Below are positions 52,085 to 60,942 of a DNA stretch of 64,000 nt, in pieces. A program made the translations under genes and the position numbers. The number at the start of each line of letters is the position of its first letter. Within the stretch, counting starts at the first letter, position 1. This DNA is from CAVSRC01 sp963781775 (GTDB lineage: Bacteria > Pseudomonadota > Alphaproteobacteria > Rhizobiales > Kaistiaceae). A model generated the notes under the pieces. The model did no database searches. It was given only the letters and a program-made list of their open reading frames with translations, and had not been told where the DNA came from. The stretch lies in contig CAWAHE010000028.1 of the NCBI GenBank assembly GCA_963781775.1, positions 124,001-188,000 on the forward strand, read 5' to 3'.

Positions 52085-52432
52085 ATGAAATACATCATGT
52101 TCGTCTATCAGGCGACCAACTTCGATCCGAAGGCGCTGAGCGCCGACGAATACAAGGGCGTCGCCGAGCGCTACGCCGCGATCAACAACACGCCGCATGT
52201 CAAATCGGGCCCGCCCCTCGGGCTCCCCAAGGACGCCATCACCGTTCAGGCGAAAAACGGCCAGACCGTCGCCACGCCCGGTCCGTATGTCGCGCAACCG
52301 GGCGGCACAGTGGGCGGCTTCCTCGAGTTCGAAGCCGAGACCGACGAAGAAGCAGTCCGTCTGGCGTCGCAAATTCCGGCTGTCGGCCAGGGTGGCGCGG
52401 TCGAGATTCGCCCGTCCAAGGTCTACTGGTAG
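52085..52432 (+). CDS. YCII-related (DGPF) domain protein
   Basis: 115-residue dimeric ferredoxin-like fold protein: MKYIMFVYQ at the start, then TVATPGPYVAQPGGTVGGF with the DGPF-type loop and IPAVGQGGAVEIRP at the end. Members occur beside ECF sigma factors across proteobacteria and actinobacteria, with no settled activity. The ATG at 52085 follows GGAGG; the upstream in-frame start at 52019 lies close behind the promoter. Probably controlled by the divergent ECF factor. Convergent with the sugar-kinase gene. Confidence 0.88.
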   Translation: MKYIMFVYQATNFDPKALSADEYKGVAERYAAINNTPHVKSGPPLGLPKDAITVQAKNGQTVATPGPYVAQPGGTVGGFLEFEAETDEEAVRLASQIPAVGQGGAVEIRPSKVYW

Positions 52433-52450
52433 AGCAGCGCTGTTGCGTGG

Positions 52451-52479
52451 GCGGGATCGCAAATCATGCGCGGTCCCGC
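52451..52479. terminator. Hairpin between YCII and sugar-kinase genes
   Basis: GCGGGATCGC/GCGGTCCCGC pair with one mismatch around a 9-nt loop, in a 50-bp convergent spacer. No T-run; probably a shared terminator. Confidence 0.5.
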
Positions 52480-52482
52480 TCG

Positions 52483-53397
52483 CTAACCCTCCTTCATCGC
52501 CGCCTCGACCGCCGCCCGGCGTGGCATCGGCGCTACCGCGCCGTAGCCCTCGGTCGACAGCGCCGCCGCAACGTTGGCGTAGCGCCCGGCGTCGAAAGGA
52601 TCGCCGGTGCGCAGGTACTCGGCTAGGAACGCGCCGTCGAACATGTCGCCGGCGCCGGTGGCATCGACCAGCTTGGCCTTGCGCGCCTTCATGCGAATGC
52701 GCCGCTCCTTGGTAGCGACGATGGCGCCCTCTTCGCCCAGCGTCAGCGCCACGACCTTCGGCCCGATCGACAGGTAGAAATCGACGATGTGGTCGGGATC
52801 GGCGAGCCCAGTGAGTTGGCGGGCGTCGTCGATGCCCGGCCGCAGGATATCGGTGAGGCCGGCGGCGGCGTGAATGACCGCGCGGGCGCGATCGAGCGGC
52901 CAAAGGCGCAGGCGAAGATTGGTGTCGTAGGAGACGGTGACGCCAGCCGAGCGCGCCACGCGCATGGCGCTGAACACGGTATCGGCCGCGCTCGACGAGA
53001 TCGCCTGGCTGATGCCCGACGCGTGCAGAACCTTCGCGCCCTTGATGAGATCGACGGGCACGTCGTCGGCCGTCATGCGGCTCGCCGCCGAGCCGGCGCG
53101 CATATACGAGAAGACGTGCCCCTCGGCGCCGTGGGTGATGAAGTAGAGGCCGGTATGGGCGACCGGGCTGCGCTTGACGCCGGACGTGTCGACGCCCTCC
53201 TCCGCCCACAGCTTCATGAAGGCATCGCCGAACTGGTCCCCGCCGATGGCGGTGACGTAGGCGACGCTAGCCCCCTGGCGCGCCGCGGCGATGGCGCAGT
53301 TCGACGTGTCGCCGCCATAGCCCGGCCGGAACACGGTCTCGCCGCGCGCCTGGCTCAATTCATAGAGCGGTTCGCCGATGGAAACGATGTCGGGCAT
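52483..53397 (-). CDS. PfkB family sugar kinase, KdgK-like
   Basis: 304-residue ribokinase-fold kinase. The catalytic motif is DATGAGDMFDGAF; the substrate side has GGDTSNCAIAAARQG and the stretch YDTNLRLRLWP, which is typical of 2-keto-3-deoxygluconate kinases. It phosphorylates a sugar acid or sugar in the cytosol. Last gene of the six-gene amine operon by direction and spacing (33 bp after the alcohol dehydrogenase), though its chemistry is not obviously linked to the others. Substrate is a best guess. Confidence 0.85.
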   Translation of the reverse strand: MPDIVSIGEPLYELSQARGETVFRPGYGGDTSNCAIAAARQGASVAYVTAIGGDQFGDAFMKLWAEEGVDTSGVKRSPVAHTGLYFITHGAEGHVFSYMRAGSAASRMTADDVPVDLIKGAKVLHASGISQAISSSAADTVFSAMRVARSAGVTVSYDTNLRLRLWPLDRARAVIHAAAGLTDILRPGIDDARQLTGLADPDHIVDFYLSIGPKVVALTLGEEGAIVATKERRIRMKARKAKLVDATGAGDMFDGAFLAEYLRTGDPFDAGRYANVAAALSTEGYGAVAPMPRRAAVEAAMKEG

Positions 53398-53430
53398 GCC
53401 TGCTTCTCCCTGTTGGCGGGAGAGGCAATA

Positions 53431-54627
53431 TCACAGACTGCCGGAAATCGCCTTGCCGTAGAGGGCCGCGTATTCCTCGACGGTGAGCGCTTTGGGATTG
53501 CCACCGTTCGATGGATCGTGCTCGGCCATCGGCGCCCCTTCCGCGATCATGTCGGTATCGACGCCGATCTCCTTCAGCGTGTGCGGAATGCCGATGCGCG
53601 TGCGCAGCGCCAGCACCCACTCGACCACACTCTGCGGCGTTTGGCCGGGCAGATCGAGATAGCGCGCCAGCGCCGCCAGCCGCGGCTCGATCTGCGGCAT
53701 GTTGTGAGCCAGCACATAGGGCATGACCACCGCGTTGGTGAGACCGTGATGCGTGCCGCGCAAGCCAGAGCACGGATGGCTCATCGCGTGCATCGCGCCG
53801 AGACCCTTCTGAAAGGCGACAGCGCCCATCGACGAGGCCGCCATCATCATGGCCCGCCCCTTGACGCTGTGGCCGTCCTCGACCGCCACCGGCAGCCACT
53901 CCTTGCAGAGGCGCAGCCCTTCCAGCGCGATGCCCTCGCCGAGCGGATGGAAGTACGGGCTGCACCATGCTTCCAACGAATGCGACAGAGCGTCCATGCC
54001 CGTCCACGCGGTAATCTTCGGCGGTAGGTCGAGGGTGAGCTCCGGATCGGCGATGACCACGCGCGGCAGCATCTTCGGGTGGAAGATGATCTTCTTGGTG
54101 TGATTGCTGGGATCGGTGATGACAGCCGCACGGCCGACCTCGGAGCCGGTACCGGCGGTCGTCGGCACGGCGACGATCGGCGCAATGCCATCGGCGTTCG
54201 CCCGCGTCCACCAGTCTTCTCGGTCCTCGAAATCGAATACGGAGCGCGTCTGGCCCGACATGAAAGCGATCAGCTTGCCGACATCCATGCCGGAGCCGCC
54301 GCCAAAGGCGATGACGCCGTCATGACCACCGGCCCTATAGGCGGCGACGCCGTCTTCGAGGTTCTTGAGGGTGGGATTGCCGTCCACCTTGGAGAAGACC
54401 GCGAAGGGCACCTTGGCCTTTGTCAGGACATCGCGCGCCTTGGCCACGATCGGCAGATCGACGAGGCCGGGATCGGTGACGAACAGTGGCCGCGCCATGC
54501 CGGCGGCCTTCACCGCCTCCGCCAGTTCGGAAATACGGCCCGGGCCGAAGCGGATCGGCGTGGGATACGACCAGTTGGCGGTAATCGACGGGTAGCGGTC
54601 CAAATAGGTCTCCGGTGTGTCTGGCAA
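53431..54627 (-). CDS. Iron-containing alcohol dehydrogenase
   Basis: 398-residue group III alcohol dehydrogenase. NAD-binding GGGSGMDVGK is in the N-terminal half; the metal-binding pattern DALSHSLEAW and HAMSHPCSG..HHGLTNAVVMPYV is complete. It interconverts an alcohol and an aldehyde in the cytosol. TTG start at 54627 with no clear ribosome binding site, 21 bp after the aldehyde dehydrogenase gene. In this operon it could oxidise the hydroxyl of a gamma-glutamylated amino alcohol; that is inference from context. Confidence 0.93.
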   Translation of the reverse strand: MPDTPETYLDRYPSITANWSYPTPIRFGPGRISELAEAVKAAGMARPLFVTDPGLVDLPIVAKARDVLTKAKVPFAVFSKVDGNPTLKNLEDGVAAYRAGGHDGVIAFGGGSGMDVGKLIAFMSGQTRSVFDFEDREDWWTRANADGIAPIVAVPTTAGTGSEVGRAAVITDPSNHTKKIIFHPKMLPRVVIADPELTLDLPPKITAWTGMDALSHSLEAWCSPYFHPLGEGIALEGLRLCKEWLPVAVEDGHSVKGRAMMMAASSMGAVAFQKGLGAMHAMSHPCSGLRGTHHGLTNAVVMPYVLAHNMPQIEPRLAALARYLDLPGQTPQSVVEWVLALRTRIGIPHTLKEIGVDTDMIAEGAPMAEHDPSNGGNPKALTVEEYAALYGKAISGSL

Positions 54628-54648
54628 CGCGGCGCTGATGGCGACGCG

Positions 54649-56052
54649 TCAGGATGTCTTCGTTCTGAGATGAAAACTCTTCGGGCGGGTCAGGTGCTCA
54701 TAGCCGACCTTGGACAGCGTGACGCCGCGGCCGGTCTGCTTGACGCCCACCCAGGCGAGCGCCGGATCAAGATAGTCGGCGCGGTTCATGTAGACCGTGC
54801 CGGTCTCGATGAGGTCGCCGATGCGCTCGGCCGCGTCGACGTCTTCGGTCCACACCGAAGCCGTCAGACCGAACGGCGAGTCGTTCATCAGGCGCACGGC
54901 TTCGTCGTCCGACTTCACCTTCATGACGCCATGCGCCGGCCCGAAGGTCTCCTCGGTCATGATCGCCATGGAATGATCGACGCCGACGAGGAGCTGCGGA
55001 GCAAGGTAAGGCGTGCCGGATTTGGCCTTCGCGAACCGGCTCTCGTCGATCAGCGGCCTGGCGCCCTGGCGGATGGCGCTCGCCACCTGCCCACGCACGA
55101 ACTCCGCCGCCTTGGTGCGCACCACGGGGCCGAGCGTCGTATCCGGGTCGGCGGGCGAACCCAGCGTGTAGCCGTTGATGACGGCGACGGCCGCATCGAG
55201 GAAGGCGTCGTACACTGCCTCATGGACGTAGATGCGTTCGGCGGCGCAGCACGACTGGCCGGAATTGAAGAAGCCGGCGTCGACGATGTTCTCGGCGGCG
55301 AACGCGATGTTGGCGTCGGGCCGCACATAGGCCGGATCCTTGCCGCCGAGTTCCAGACAACTCGCGGGGAAATTCAGCGCCGAGCGGGCGACGGCTTCCA
55401 TGATCTTTTGGCCGCCTGCGGTCGAGCCGGTGAACCCGACCTGATCGACCAGGCCACTACGAATCGCCCGCTCGGTCGCCTCATGCGACATGTGCAGGAC
55501 CTGAAACACGTCCTTGGGGAGATTTGCTTTTTCGAAACAGTCGGCAAAGTGTTCCGCCACCAGGGCCGTCTGGCTGGAGTGCTTCATCACAACGGTGTTG
55601 CCGGCGAGGATCGCGGGCAGCACGGCGTTGAGCGCCGTCATATAGGGGAAGTTCCACGCCGGCAGATTGAGCACGACGCCGAGCGGCTCGCGGCGGATAT
55701 AGCGCTTGAAGCCCTCCTTCGGCCCAACGTCGATGTCGGCGAGCATCTCCGGCGCCACCGCGATCATGTAGCGGGCGCGCTCCTCGAAGCCGCGCATCTC
55801 GCCCGGCCCGTAGCGGATCGGCCGGCCCATCTGCCAGGCGAGCAACTCCGACACGCGCGGCGTATCGGCGACCATCGCATCGGTGAACGCCGTACCCATG
55901 CGACAGCGTTCCGCGACCGGCACATGGCGCCAGTCGCGCTGCGCGGCGCGGGCGCGCTCCAGCGTGGCGAGGACCGTCTTGTCGTCGGCAAGCGGCCGCT
56001 CGGCATAGAGCGATCCATCGACGGGCGAGATGATGCGGAGGGTGGCGTTCAT
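54649..56052 (-). CDS. Aldehyde dehydrogenase family protein
   Basis: 467-residue NAD(P)-dependent aldehyde dehydrogenase. The catalytic Cys is in FFNSGQSCCAAERIYVHE and the Glu in CLELGGKDPAYV. It oxidises an aldehyde to an acid. Fourth gene of the amine operon, 41 bp after the glutamine-synthetase-like gene. ATG at 56052. In the proposed pathway it would convert a gamma-glutamyl-aminoaldehyde to the acid. Confidence 0.93.
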   Translation of the reverse strand: MNATLRIISPVDGSLYAERPLADDKTVLATLERARAAQRDWRHVPVAERCRMGTAFTDAMVADTPRVSELLAWQMGRPIRYGPGEMRGFEERARYMIAVAPEMLADIDVGPKEGFKRYIRREPLGVVLNLPAWNFPYMTALNAVLPAILAGNTVVMKHSSQTALVAEHFADCFEKANLPKDVFQVLHMSHEATERAIRSGLVDQVGFTGSTAGGQKIMEAVARSALNFPASCLELGGKDPAYVRPDANIAFAAENIVDAGFFNSGQSCCAAERIYVHEAVYDAFLDAAVAVINGYTLGSPADPDTTLGPVVRTKAAEFVRGQVASAIRQGARPLIDESRFAKAKSGTPYLAPQLLVGVDHSMAIMTEETFGPAHGVMKVKSDDEAVRLMNDSPFGLTASVWTEDVDAAERIGDLIETGTVYMNRADYLDPALAWVGVKQTGRGVTLSKVGYEHLTRPKSFHLRTKTS

Positions 56053-56093
56053 AACTCTACACGTAGGCGGACAAATGTGCCCGCGCTAGCCTC

Positions 56094-57464
56094 TCAATAT
56101 CGCTCAAAGCCGCGCTTCAGCTCCCAGTCGGTGATGCGGCGGTCGTACTCAAACTGCTCCCACTCGGCGGTGTGGACATAGTGGTCGATGACCGGGTCGC
56201 CGAAAGCCGCGCGCAGCATCTTCGATTTGTCCATCGCCGCCATGGCTTCGCGCAGGGTCTTGGGAACCTCACGCAGACGCTTGCCGAAATAGGCGTCGCC
56301 GACATAGGCCGGCTCCAGCTCCATCTTCTGCTCGATGCCGGCGATGCCGGCGGCGATCAGCGCGGCGAAGGCGAGATACGGATTGAGGTCGGCGCCGCCG
56401 ATCCGGCATTCGATGCGAATGGCTTTGGAATTCGCTGCACACAGGCGGAAGCCGGCAGTACGGTTGTCCATCGACCAGATCGCCTTGGTCGGCGCGAAGG
56501 TGCCGACCTGGAAGCGCTTGTATGAGTTGATGTAGGGCGCCAGGAACCAGGTAATCTCGCGCGCGTGCGCGAGTTGGCCGGCAACATAGTGGCGCATGAG
56601 ATCCGACATGCCGTGTTCGGCCTTCGGATCGGCAAACAGCGGCTTCTTGCCGGCAACGTCCCACAGCGACGCGTGGACGTGGCTGGACGAGCCGGCGAGG
56701 TCGTAGCGCCACTTGGCCATGAAAGTGATCGCCTTGCCGTTGAGCAGCGCGATCTCCTTGCAGGCATTCTTCATGATGACGTGGCGGTCAGCCATGGAAA
56801 TGGCGTCGGCATAGCGGACGTTGATCTCTTCCTGACCCGGACCCCACTCGCCCTTGGAATTCTCGACCGGAATGCCAGCGCCCTGGAGGCCGGTGCGGAT
56901 GGCCCGCATCACCCCCTCCTCCTTGGTGGTCTGGAGGATGTGATAGTCCTCGATGTAGCGGCCGGCGGTCTTTAGCCCGGCATAGCCCTTGTCGGCGGCG
57001 CTCTCATAGGTCTCGTCGAAGAGATAGAACTCAAGCTCCGAGGCGAAATAGGCCGACATCTTCATGGCCTTGAGCCGCTCGACCTGGCGCTTGAGTATCG
57101 CCCGCGGAGAATGCGGCACATCCTCGTGATGGTGGTGGTCGAGGATGTCGGCGAGCACCAGCGCCGTCCCCGGCAGCCACGGCAGACGGCGGAGCGTCGC
57201 CATGTCGGGCTTCATGACGAAATCGCCGTAGCCTTTTTCCCAGTTGGCGGCGGCGTAGCCGGGCACCGGCTCCATGTCGATGTCGTTGGCGAGCAGATAG
57301 TCGCAGCCGTGCGTCTCTTCGTGCGCGCTTTCGAGGAAATACTCGGCCTGCATGCGCTTGCCGACCAGACGCCCCTGCATGTCGGAGAAGGCAATGACGA
57401 CAGTGTCGATCTCCCCCGCCGCCACGGCTTTCCTGAGGGTCTCGAGCGTCAACATGCCGGCCAT
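56094..57464 (-). CDS. Glutamine-synthetase-like gamma-glutamyl-amine ligase
   Basis: 456-residue member of the GS family, with the beta-Grasp N-domain and the catalytic core (FASELEFYLFDE, metal and ATP ligands in GAGIPVENSKGEWGPGQEEIN and SSHVHASLWD, and NPYLAFAALIAAG). It lacks adenylylation-loop Tyr context of true GlnA and is shorter, as in the PuuA/IpuC group, which ligate glutamate to an amine using ATP. Next to an amine permease, it probably starts catabolism of ethanolamine or a related amine. Start at 57464 (MAGML). Confidence 0.9.
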   Translation of the reverse strand: MAGMLTLETLRKAVAAGEIDTVVIAFSDMQGRLVGKRMQAEYFLESAHEETHGCDYLLANDIDMEPVPGYAAANWEKGYGDFVMKPDMATLRRLPWLPGTALVLADILDHHHHEDVPHSPRAILKRQVERLKAMKMSAYFASELEFYLFDETYESAADKGYAGLKTAGRYIEDYHILQTTKEEGVMRAIRTGLQGAGIPVENSKGEWGPGQEEINVRYADAISMADRHVIMKNACKEIALLNGKAITFMAKWRYDLAGSSSHVHASLWDVAGKKPLFADPKAEHGMSDLMRHYVAGQLAHAREITWFLAPYINSYKRFQVGTFAPTKAIWSMDNRTAGFRLCAANSKAIRIECRIGGADLNPYLAFAALIAAGIAGIEQKMELEPAYVGDAYFGKRLREVPKTLREAMAAMDKSKMLRAAFGDPVIDHYVHTAEWEQFEYDRRITDWELKRGFERY

Positions 57465-57494
57465 GGCGAACTACCTCTCCTGGAACACATTGGA

Positions 57495-57521
57495 CCGGCC
57501 CGCGCTCAACGCGCGGACCGG
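57495..57521 (-). terminator. Intercistronic hairpin between permease and ligase genes
   Basis: CCGGCCCGCGC/GCGCGGACCGG, 11-bp arms with one mismatch and a 5-nt loop. Between genes of one operon, so more likely attenuating or stabilising than terminating fully. Confidence 0.45.
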
Positions 57522-57544
57522 CCGATCTTGAAGCGAAGGCCCGC

Positions 57545-59059
57545 CTACATCGAGGCGGCGCCCTCGCGATGCTTCACCGCGAACTCCTCCTCCGGCGAGA
57601 AGACCAGTGTCCTGCGGCCGTAGGCAGCGAAATAGACGATCGCGATGATGTACCAGATTGCCACGCCGATGATGCCGGCGCGATAGAGCGGGTCGGTGAG
57701 CTGGAAGCCGATGGTCACGATGGCGATGATCACCGTCAATGCAGCGCCCAGCGTGCCGAACGGGCTCTTGTAAGGCCGCTCGATATTGGGGAAGCGGCGG
57801 CGCAGTTGCAGGAAGGTCAGGCCCTGCAGCAGGTAGGAGAACATGGCGCCAAACACGGCCATGTTAAGCAACGTGCCGCCGATGAACGCACCCGCTTCGG
57901 TGCCACCCTGGGTGAACCACACCACCAGCATGACCAGGAAGCCGACCAGCGAACCGGCCAGCAGCGCCCTGTTGGGCGTCTTGTGCTCGCCGTCGGTGAC
58001 CGACAGGAAATGCGGGAAGTAGCCGGCGCGCGACAGCGAGTAGATCTGCCGCCCGTAGGCGAAAATGATCGCATGGAAACTCGCGACCAGTCCGGCGACG
58101 GCGAACAACGACAGGATCTTCGCCCAGCCGGTCCCGAAGATAGCCCGGAAGCCGTCGAGGATCGGCTCGCCTGATGAGCCGTAGGCAAACGAGCCGTCCG
58201 GCAGGGACGGGTTGATGATCAGGATCAGGAAGCCGGTGGCGATCAGCGTGAACATGCCGAGCATGATGCCCTTCGGCATGTCGCGCTTGGGATCCACCGA
58301 CTCTTCCGAGGCGAGCGGCAACTGCTCGATCGCCAGGAACAGCCACACCGCGAAGGGCATCGCCGCGAAGACGCCCCTGATGCCGAACGGCAGGAACGGC
58401 CCGCCGCCGTCTGGCAGCGCTACCGCCTCCCCGCTTGTCGGATCGACGCCGATGTTCATCGCGTTCTTGACGAAGTTGAACTCGCCGGAGAACAGCGCGC
58501 TCACGAAGAAGAAGATCAGGATTGCCAGCGCGATCAGGGTGACGATCACCGTGACCTTGAACGACAACTCGACGCCGCGCACGTTGAGCCCGACGAAGAC
58601 GATGTAGCCGATCAGCCACCAGATCGGCTGGAACCAGTCCGGCGTTTCGAAGATGCCGGTGAGGTAGGCGCCGATGAAGAAGACCACCACCGCCGGCGTC
58701 AGCACGTACTCGATGTTTTCCGCGATGCCGGTGATGAAGCCGCCCCACGGACCGAAGGCCGTGCGCGCGAACGAATAGGCGCCGCCGGTATGGGGCAGCG
58801 CCGGGCTCATCTCGGCGATCGAATAGGTGAGGCCGAGATACATGATGGCGATGATGATGGTGCCGATGAACATGCCGCCCCAGCCGCCGACCGAGAAACC
58901 GAGGTTCCAGCCGGAAAAATCGCCGGAGATAACCGCCCCGACGCCGAGCGCCCACAATGCGAAGACGCCGGCGTGGCGCCGCAGGACGCGCTTCTCGAAA
59001 TATTCAACGCCGGGGATATGGTACGAAACCCCGCCTTCGTGCTTCTTCATGTCAGCCAT
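57545..59059 (-). CDS. APC-family amino acid/amine permease, ethanolamine-permease-like
   Basis: 504 residues, about twelve membrane helices. The N-terminal pattern YFEKRVLRRHAGVFALWALG, then GAVISGDFSGWNLG, is that of ethanolamine permeases (TIGR00908 type) in the APC superfamily. It imports an amine across the inner membrane. The start at 59059 has GGGAG ahead; an upstream reading to 59149 is unlikely. Second gene of the amine operon, after the amidohydrolase gene. Ethanolamine is the most likely substrate, but other short amines are possible. Confidence 0.9.
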   Translation of the reverse strand: MADMKKHEGGVSYHIPGVEYFEKRVLRRHAGVFALWALGVGAVISGDFSGWNLGFSVGGWGGMFIGTIIIAIMYLGLTYSIAEMSPALPHTGGAYSFARTAFGPWGGFITGIAENIEYVLTPAVVVFFIGAYLTGIFETPDWFQPIWWLIGYIVFVGLNVRGVELSFKVTVIVTLIALAILIFFFVSALFSGEFNFVKNAMNIGVDPTSGEAVALPDGGGPFLPFGIRGVFAAMPFAVWLFLAIEQLPLASEESVDPKRDMPKGIMLGMFTLIATGFLILIINPSLPDGSFAYGSSGEPILDGFRAIFGTGWAKILSLFAVAGLVASFHAIIFAYGRQIYSLSRAGYFPHFLSVTDGEHKTPNRALLAGSLVGFLVMLVVWFTQGGTEAGAFIGGTLLNMAVFGAMFSYLLQGLTFLQLRRRFPNIERPYKSPFGTLGAALTVIIAIVTIGFQLTDPLYRAGIIGVAIWYIIAIVYFAAYGRRTLVFSPEEEFAVKHREGAASM

Positions 59060-59161
59060 GTCAGCCCACTCCCTCGGTGGTTGCTTCGCTTGAATGCGGC
59101 CCGGTCGCCCGCCAACGGGCTTGCCCCGACCGGTCGTAACGCACGTCAACTGGCATCCTCG

Positions 59162-59944
59162 TCATGGCGCCGCCCCGGCAGGAACCAGGCCAATCGCACT
59201 GCTGCCTGTCCGGATGGCGGCGGCGAGACGCTCGACCCATTCGCTCACGTCGCGGGCGGCGCGCAGGAGGTCGTTGCGGACCTCGATCATCACATGCGGC
59301 AAGTGCCGGTCGCGGCCATGCCGGCGAATGGTGTAGTCAACATTGTCCTTCGCGGAATACGGCTCGTTGTCGCCCACCACGAGACTGCGGTCGCGGCGCA
59401 GCACTGCCAGCAGCGCGTCAGTGAAGCCGCGCTCGGTCGTCGAAATCAGCCCGACATGCCAGGGCCGCGAGACGCCCCGATAGATCGGCGTAAATGAGTG
59501 GACGGTGACCAGCGCGGTCGGCTGCCTGGCCGTATGGCGCTGCTCAAGCAACCGCTCGAGCGCCGCGTGAAAAGGCACCCATAACGCCGCGATCCGACTC
59601 GCCTTTGCCTCGATCGACAAATGCTGGTTGCCCGGCACCTCCGTGTCTTCGGAGACGGTTGCGATGGCGTCGGCGAGCCCCGGCTCGCGGTTGCAGTCGA
59701 TCACCAGCCGCGAATAGCGCTGAAGGATGAGATCACCGCCGATTTCAGCCGCAAGGCCAACGGCCAGCGCCGCGGCGCCCGGATCCCACGCGATATGGCG
59801 GTCGAGATCGGCGGCGGTCAGACCGAGGGTGCCGAGCGAGCGCGGCAGGCGATTGGAAGCGTGCTCGCAAGCGACGACAAACGGACCGCCGCCGTGGCGC
59901 ACTTCGACCGCTGGCATTTCGTCAGGCGCGAGCAAATCGCCCAT
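59162..59944 (-). CDS. N-formylglutamate amidohydrolase family protein
   Basis: 260-residue zinc-dependent amidohydrolase of the HutG2/N-formylglutamate deformylase family. Motifs: VVACEHASNRLP near the start, LVIDCNREPG, and VTVHSFTPIYRG. No other histidine-degradation gene is nearby, so the substrate may be another gamma-glutamyl or N-acyl amino acid. The ATG at 59944 follows CAGGGGG; the longer reading to 60046 is unlikely. First gene of the amine operon and divergent from the RpiR regulator. Could release glutamate at the end of the proposed pathway. Confidence 0.85.
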   Translation of the reverse strand: MGDLLAPDEMPAVEVRHGGGPFVVACEHASNRLPRSLGTLGLTAADLDRHIAWDPGAAALAVGLAAEIGGDLILQRYSRLVIDCNREPGLADAIATVSEDTEVPGNQHLSIEAKASRIAALWVPFHAALERLLEQRHTARQPTALVTVHSFTPIYRGVSRPWHVGLISTTERGFTDALLAVLRRDRSLVVGDNEPYSAKDNVDYTIRRHGRDRHLPHVMIEVRNDLLRAARDVSEWVERLAAAIRTGSSAIGLVPAGAAP

Positions 59945-60043
59945 CACCGCCCCCTGCAGCGCGCCGGCCCCGATTCGCCCCGCCGGCCCTGCTGGAATAT
60001 ATGTTACAGACAATCGCATTATCTTCAAATCTGAAATGCCAGA

Positions 60044-60058
60044 CACAGGCGGCCTGTG
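60044..60058. promoter_or_regulatory. Candidate RpiR operator overlapping the regulator start
   Basis: CACAGG-CGG-CCTGTG, a perfect inverted repeat in the divergent spacer, overlapping the GTG start of the RpiR gene. A repressor bound here would affect its own gene and possibly the amine operon. Inferred from position and symmetry only. Confidence 0.35.
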
Positions 60059-60937
60059 GACAGAATCACCCCTTCAGCCAATCGATTGAGGGCGCAGTCG
60101 GTTTCCGATCCGACGCTGTCGGTGGCCGAGCGCATCCGGCGCGATCTCGGCAACCTGACGCCGAACGAAAAACGCGCGGCCCATCGCCTGCTCGCCGACT
60201 ATCCGGTCGCCGGCCTCGAGACCGTCGCCCGCTTCGGCGAGGCCGCAGGCGTCAGTGCGCCGACAGTGCTGAGGATGATCGCCAAGCTCGGCTTCGCCAG
60301 CTACGGCGCCTTCCAGGATGCGCTGCGCGCCGAACTGGCCGCCCAGCGCGAAACGCCGCTGACCAAGGGCGGCAGCATCGCCGGCAATGATCGTCTGGCG
60401 CGCTTCGCGGAAACCGCGACCGCGAACATCGACGCCACCGCCGCCAACATCGCCCGCGACGAGTTCAATGCCGTCGTGCGGCTGCTCGCCGACCGCAAGC
60501 ATCGTGTCCACGCGCTCGGCGGACGCTTCACCGATCCGCTCGCCGCCTATCTCGTCGCGCACCTGCGCGTCCTGCGGCCGCTGGCGCGCCATTTGAGCGG
60601 CGACCGGCAAAGCCGCCTCGACCAGCTGCTCGATATCGGCCGCCGCGACGTGCTCGTCGTCTTCGACATCCGTCGCTACTCCGACGAGGTGGCGGAACTC
60701 GCCCGCCTTTCGGCGAGCCGCGGCGCCACCGTCGTGCTGATCACCGACCAGTGGCTGTCGCCGGTGTCGCGGGTCGCCCGTCACGTTCTGCCCGCCCATG
60801 TCGTGGCGCCGTCAGTCTGGGACTCCTCGGCCGGGCTCCTGCTGCTGGTCGAGGCGGTGCTGTCGGCGGTGGCGAGCGAACTGGGACCGGAGGCGCGCCG
60901 GCGCCTGACGGCAATCGAGAAGCTCCGCGAGGGCTGA
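60056..60937 (+). CDS. RpiR/MurR family transcriptional regulator
   Basis: 293 residues. N-terminal HTH_6 domain (LTPNEKRAAHRLLADYP, then FGEAAGVSAPTVLRMIAKLGF) and a C-terminal SIS sugar-isomerase fold (about 130-285: VHALGGRFTDPLAAYLVAHL, VLVVFDIRRYS). SIS domains bind phosphosugars or related metabolites. Divergent from the amine operon, so the probable regulator of it. GTG start at 60056 has a poor ribosome binding site; a start slightly downstream cannot be excluded. Confidence 0.9.
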   Translation: MDRITPSANRLRAQSVSDPTLSVAERIRRDLGNLTPNEKRAAHRLLADYPVAGLETVARFGEAAGVSAPTVLRMIAKLGFASYGAFQDALRAELAAQRETPLTKGGSIAGNDRLARFAETATANIDATAANIARDEFNAVVRLLADRKHRVHALGGRFTDPLAAYLVAHLRVLRPLARHLSGDRQSRLDQLLDIGRRDVLVVFDIRRYSDEVAELARLSASRGATVVLITDQWLSPVSRVARHVLPAHVVAPSVWDSSAGLLLLVEAVLSAVASELGPEARRRLTAIEKLREG

Positions 60938-60942
60938 GCACC

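Noticed and set aside
54079..56181. A 700-codon plus-strand open frame
   Set aside because: Shadow of the aldehyde and alcohol dehydrogenase genes on the minus strand, both of which have complete catalytic motifs.
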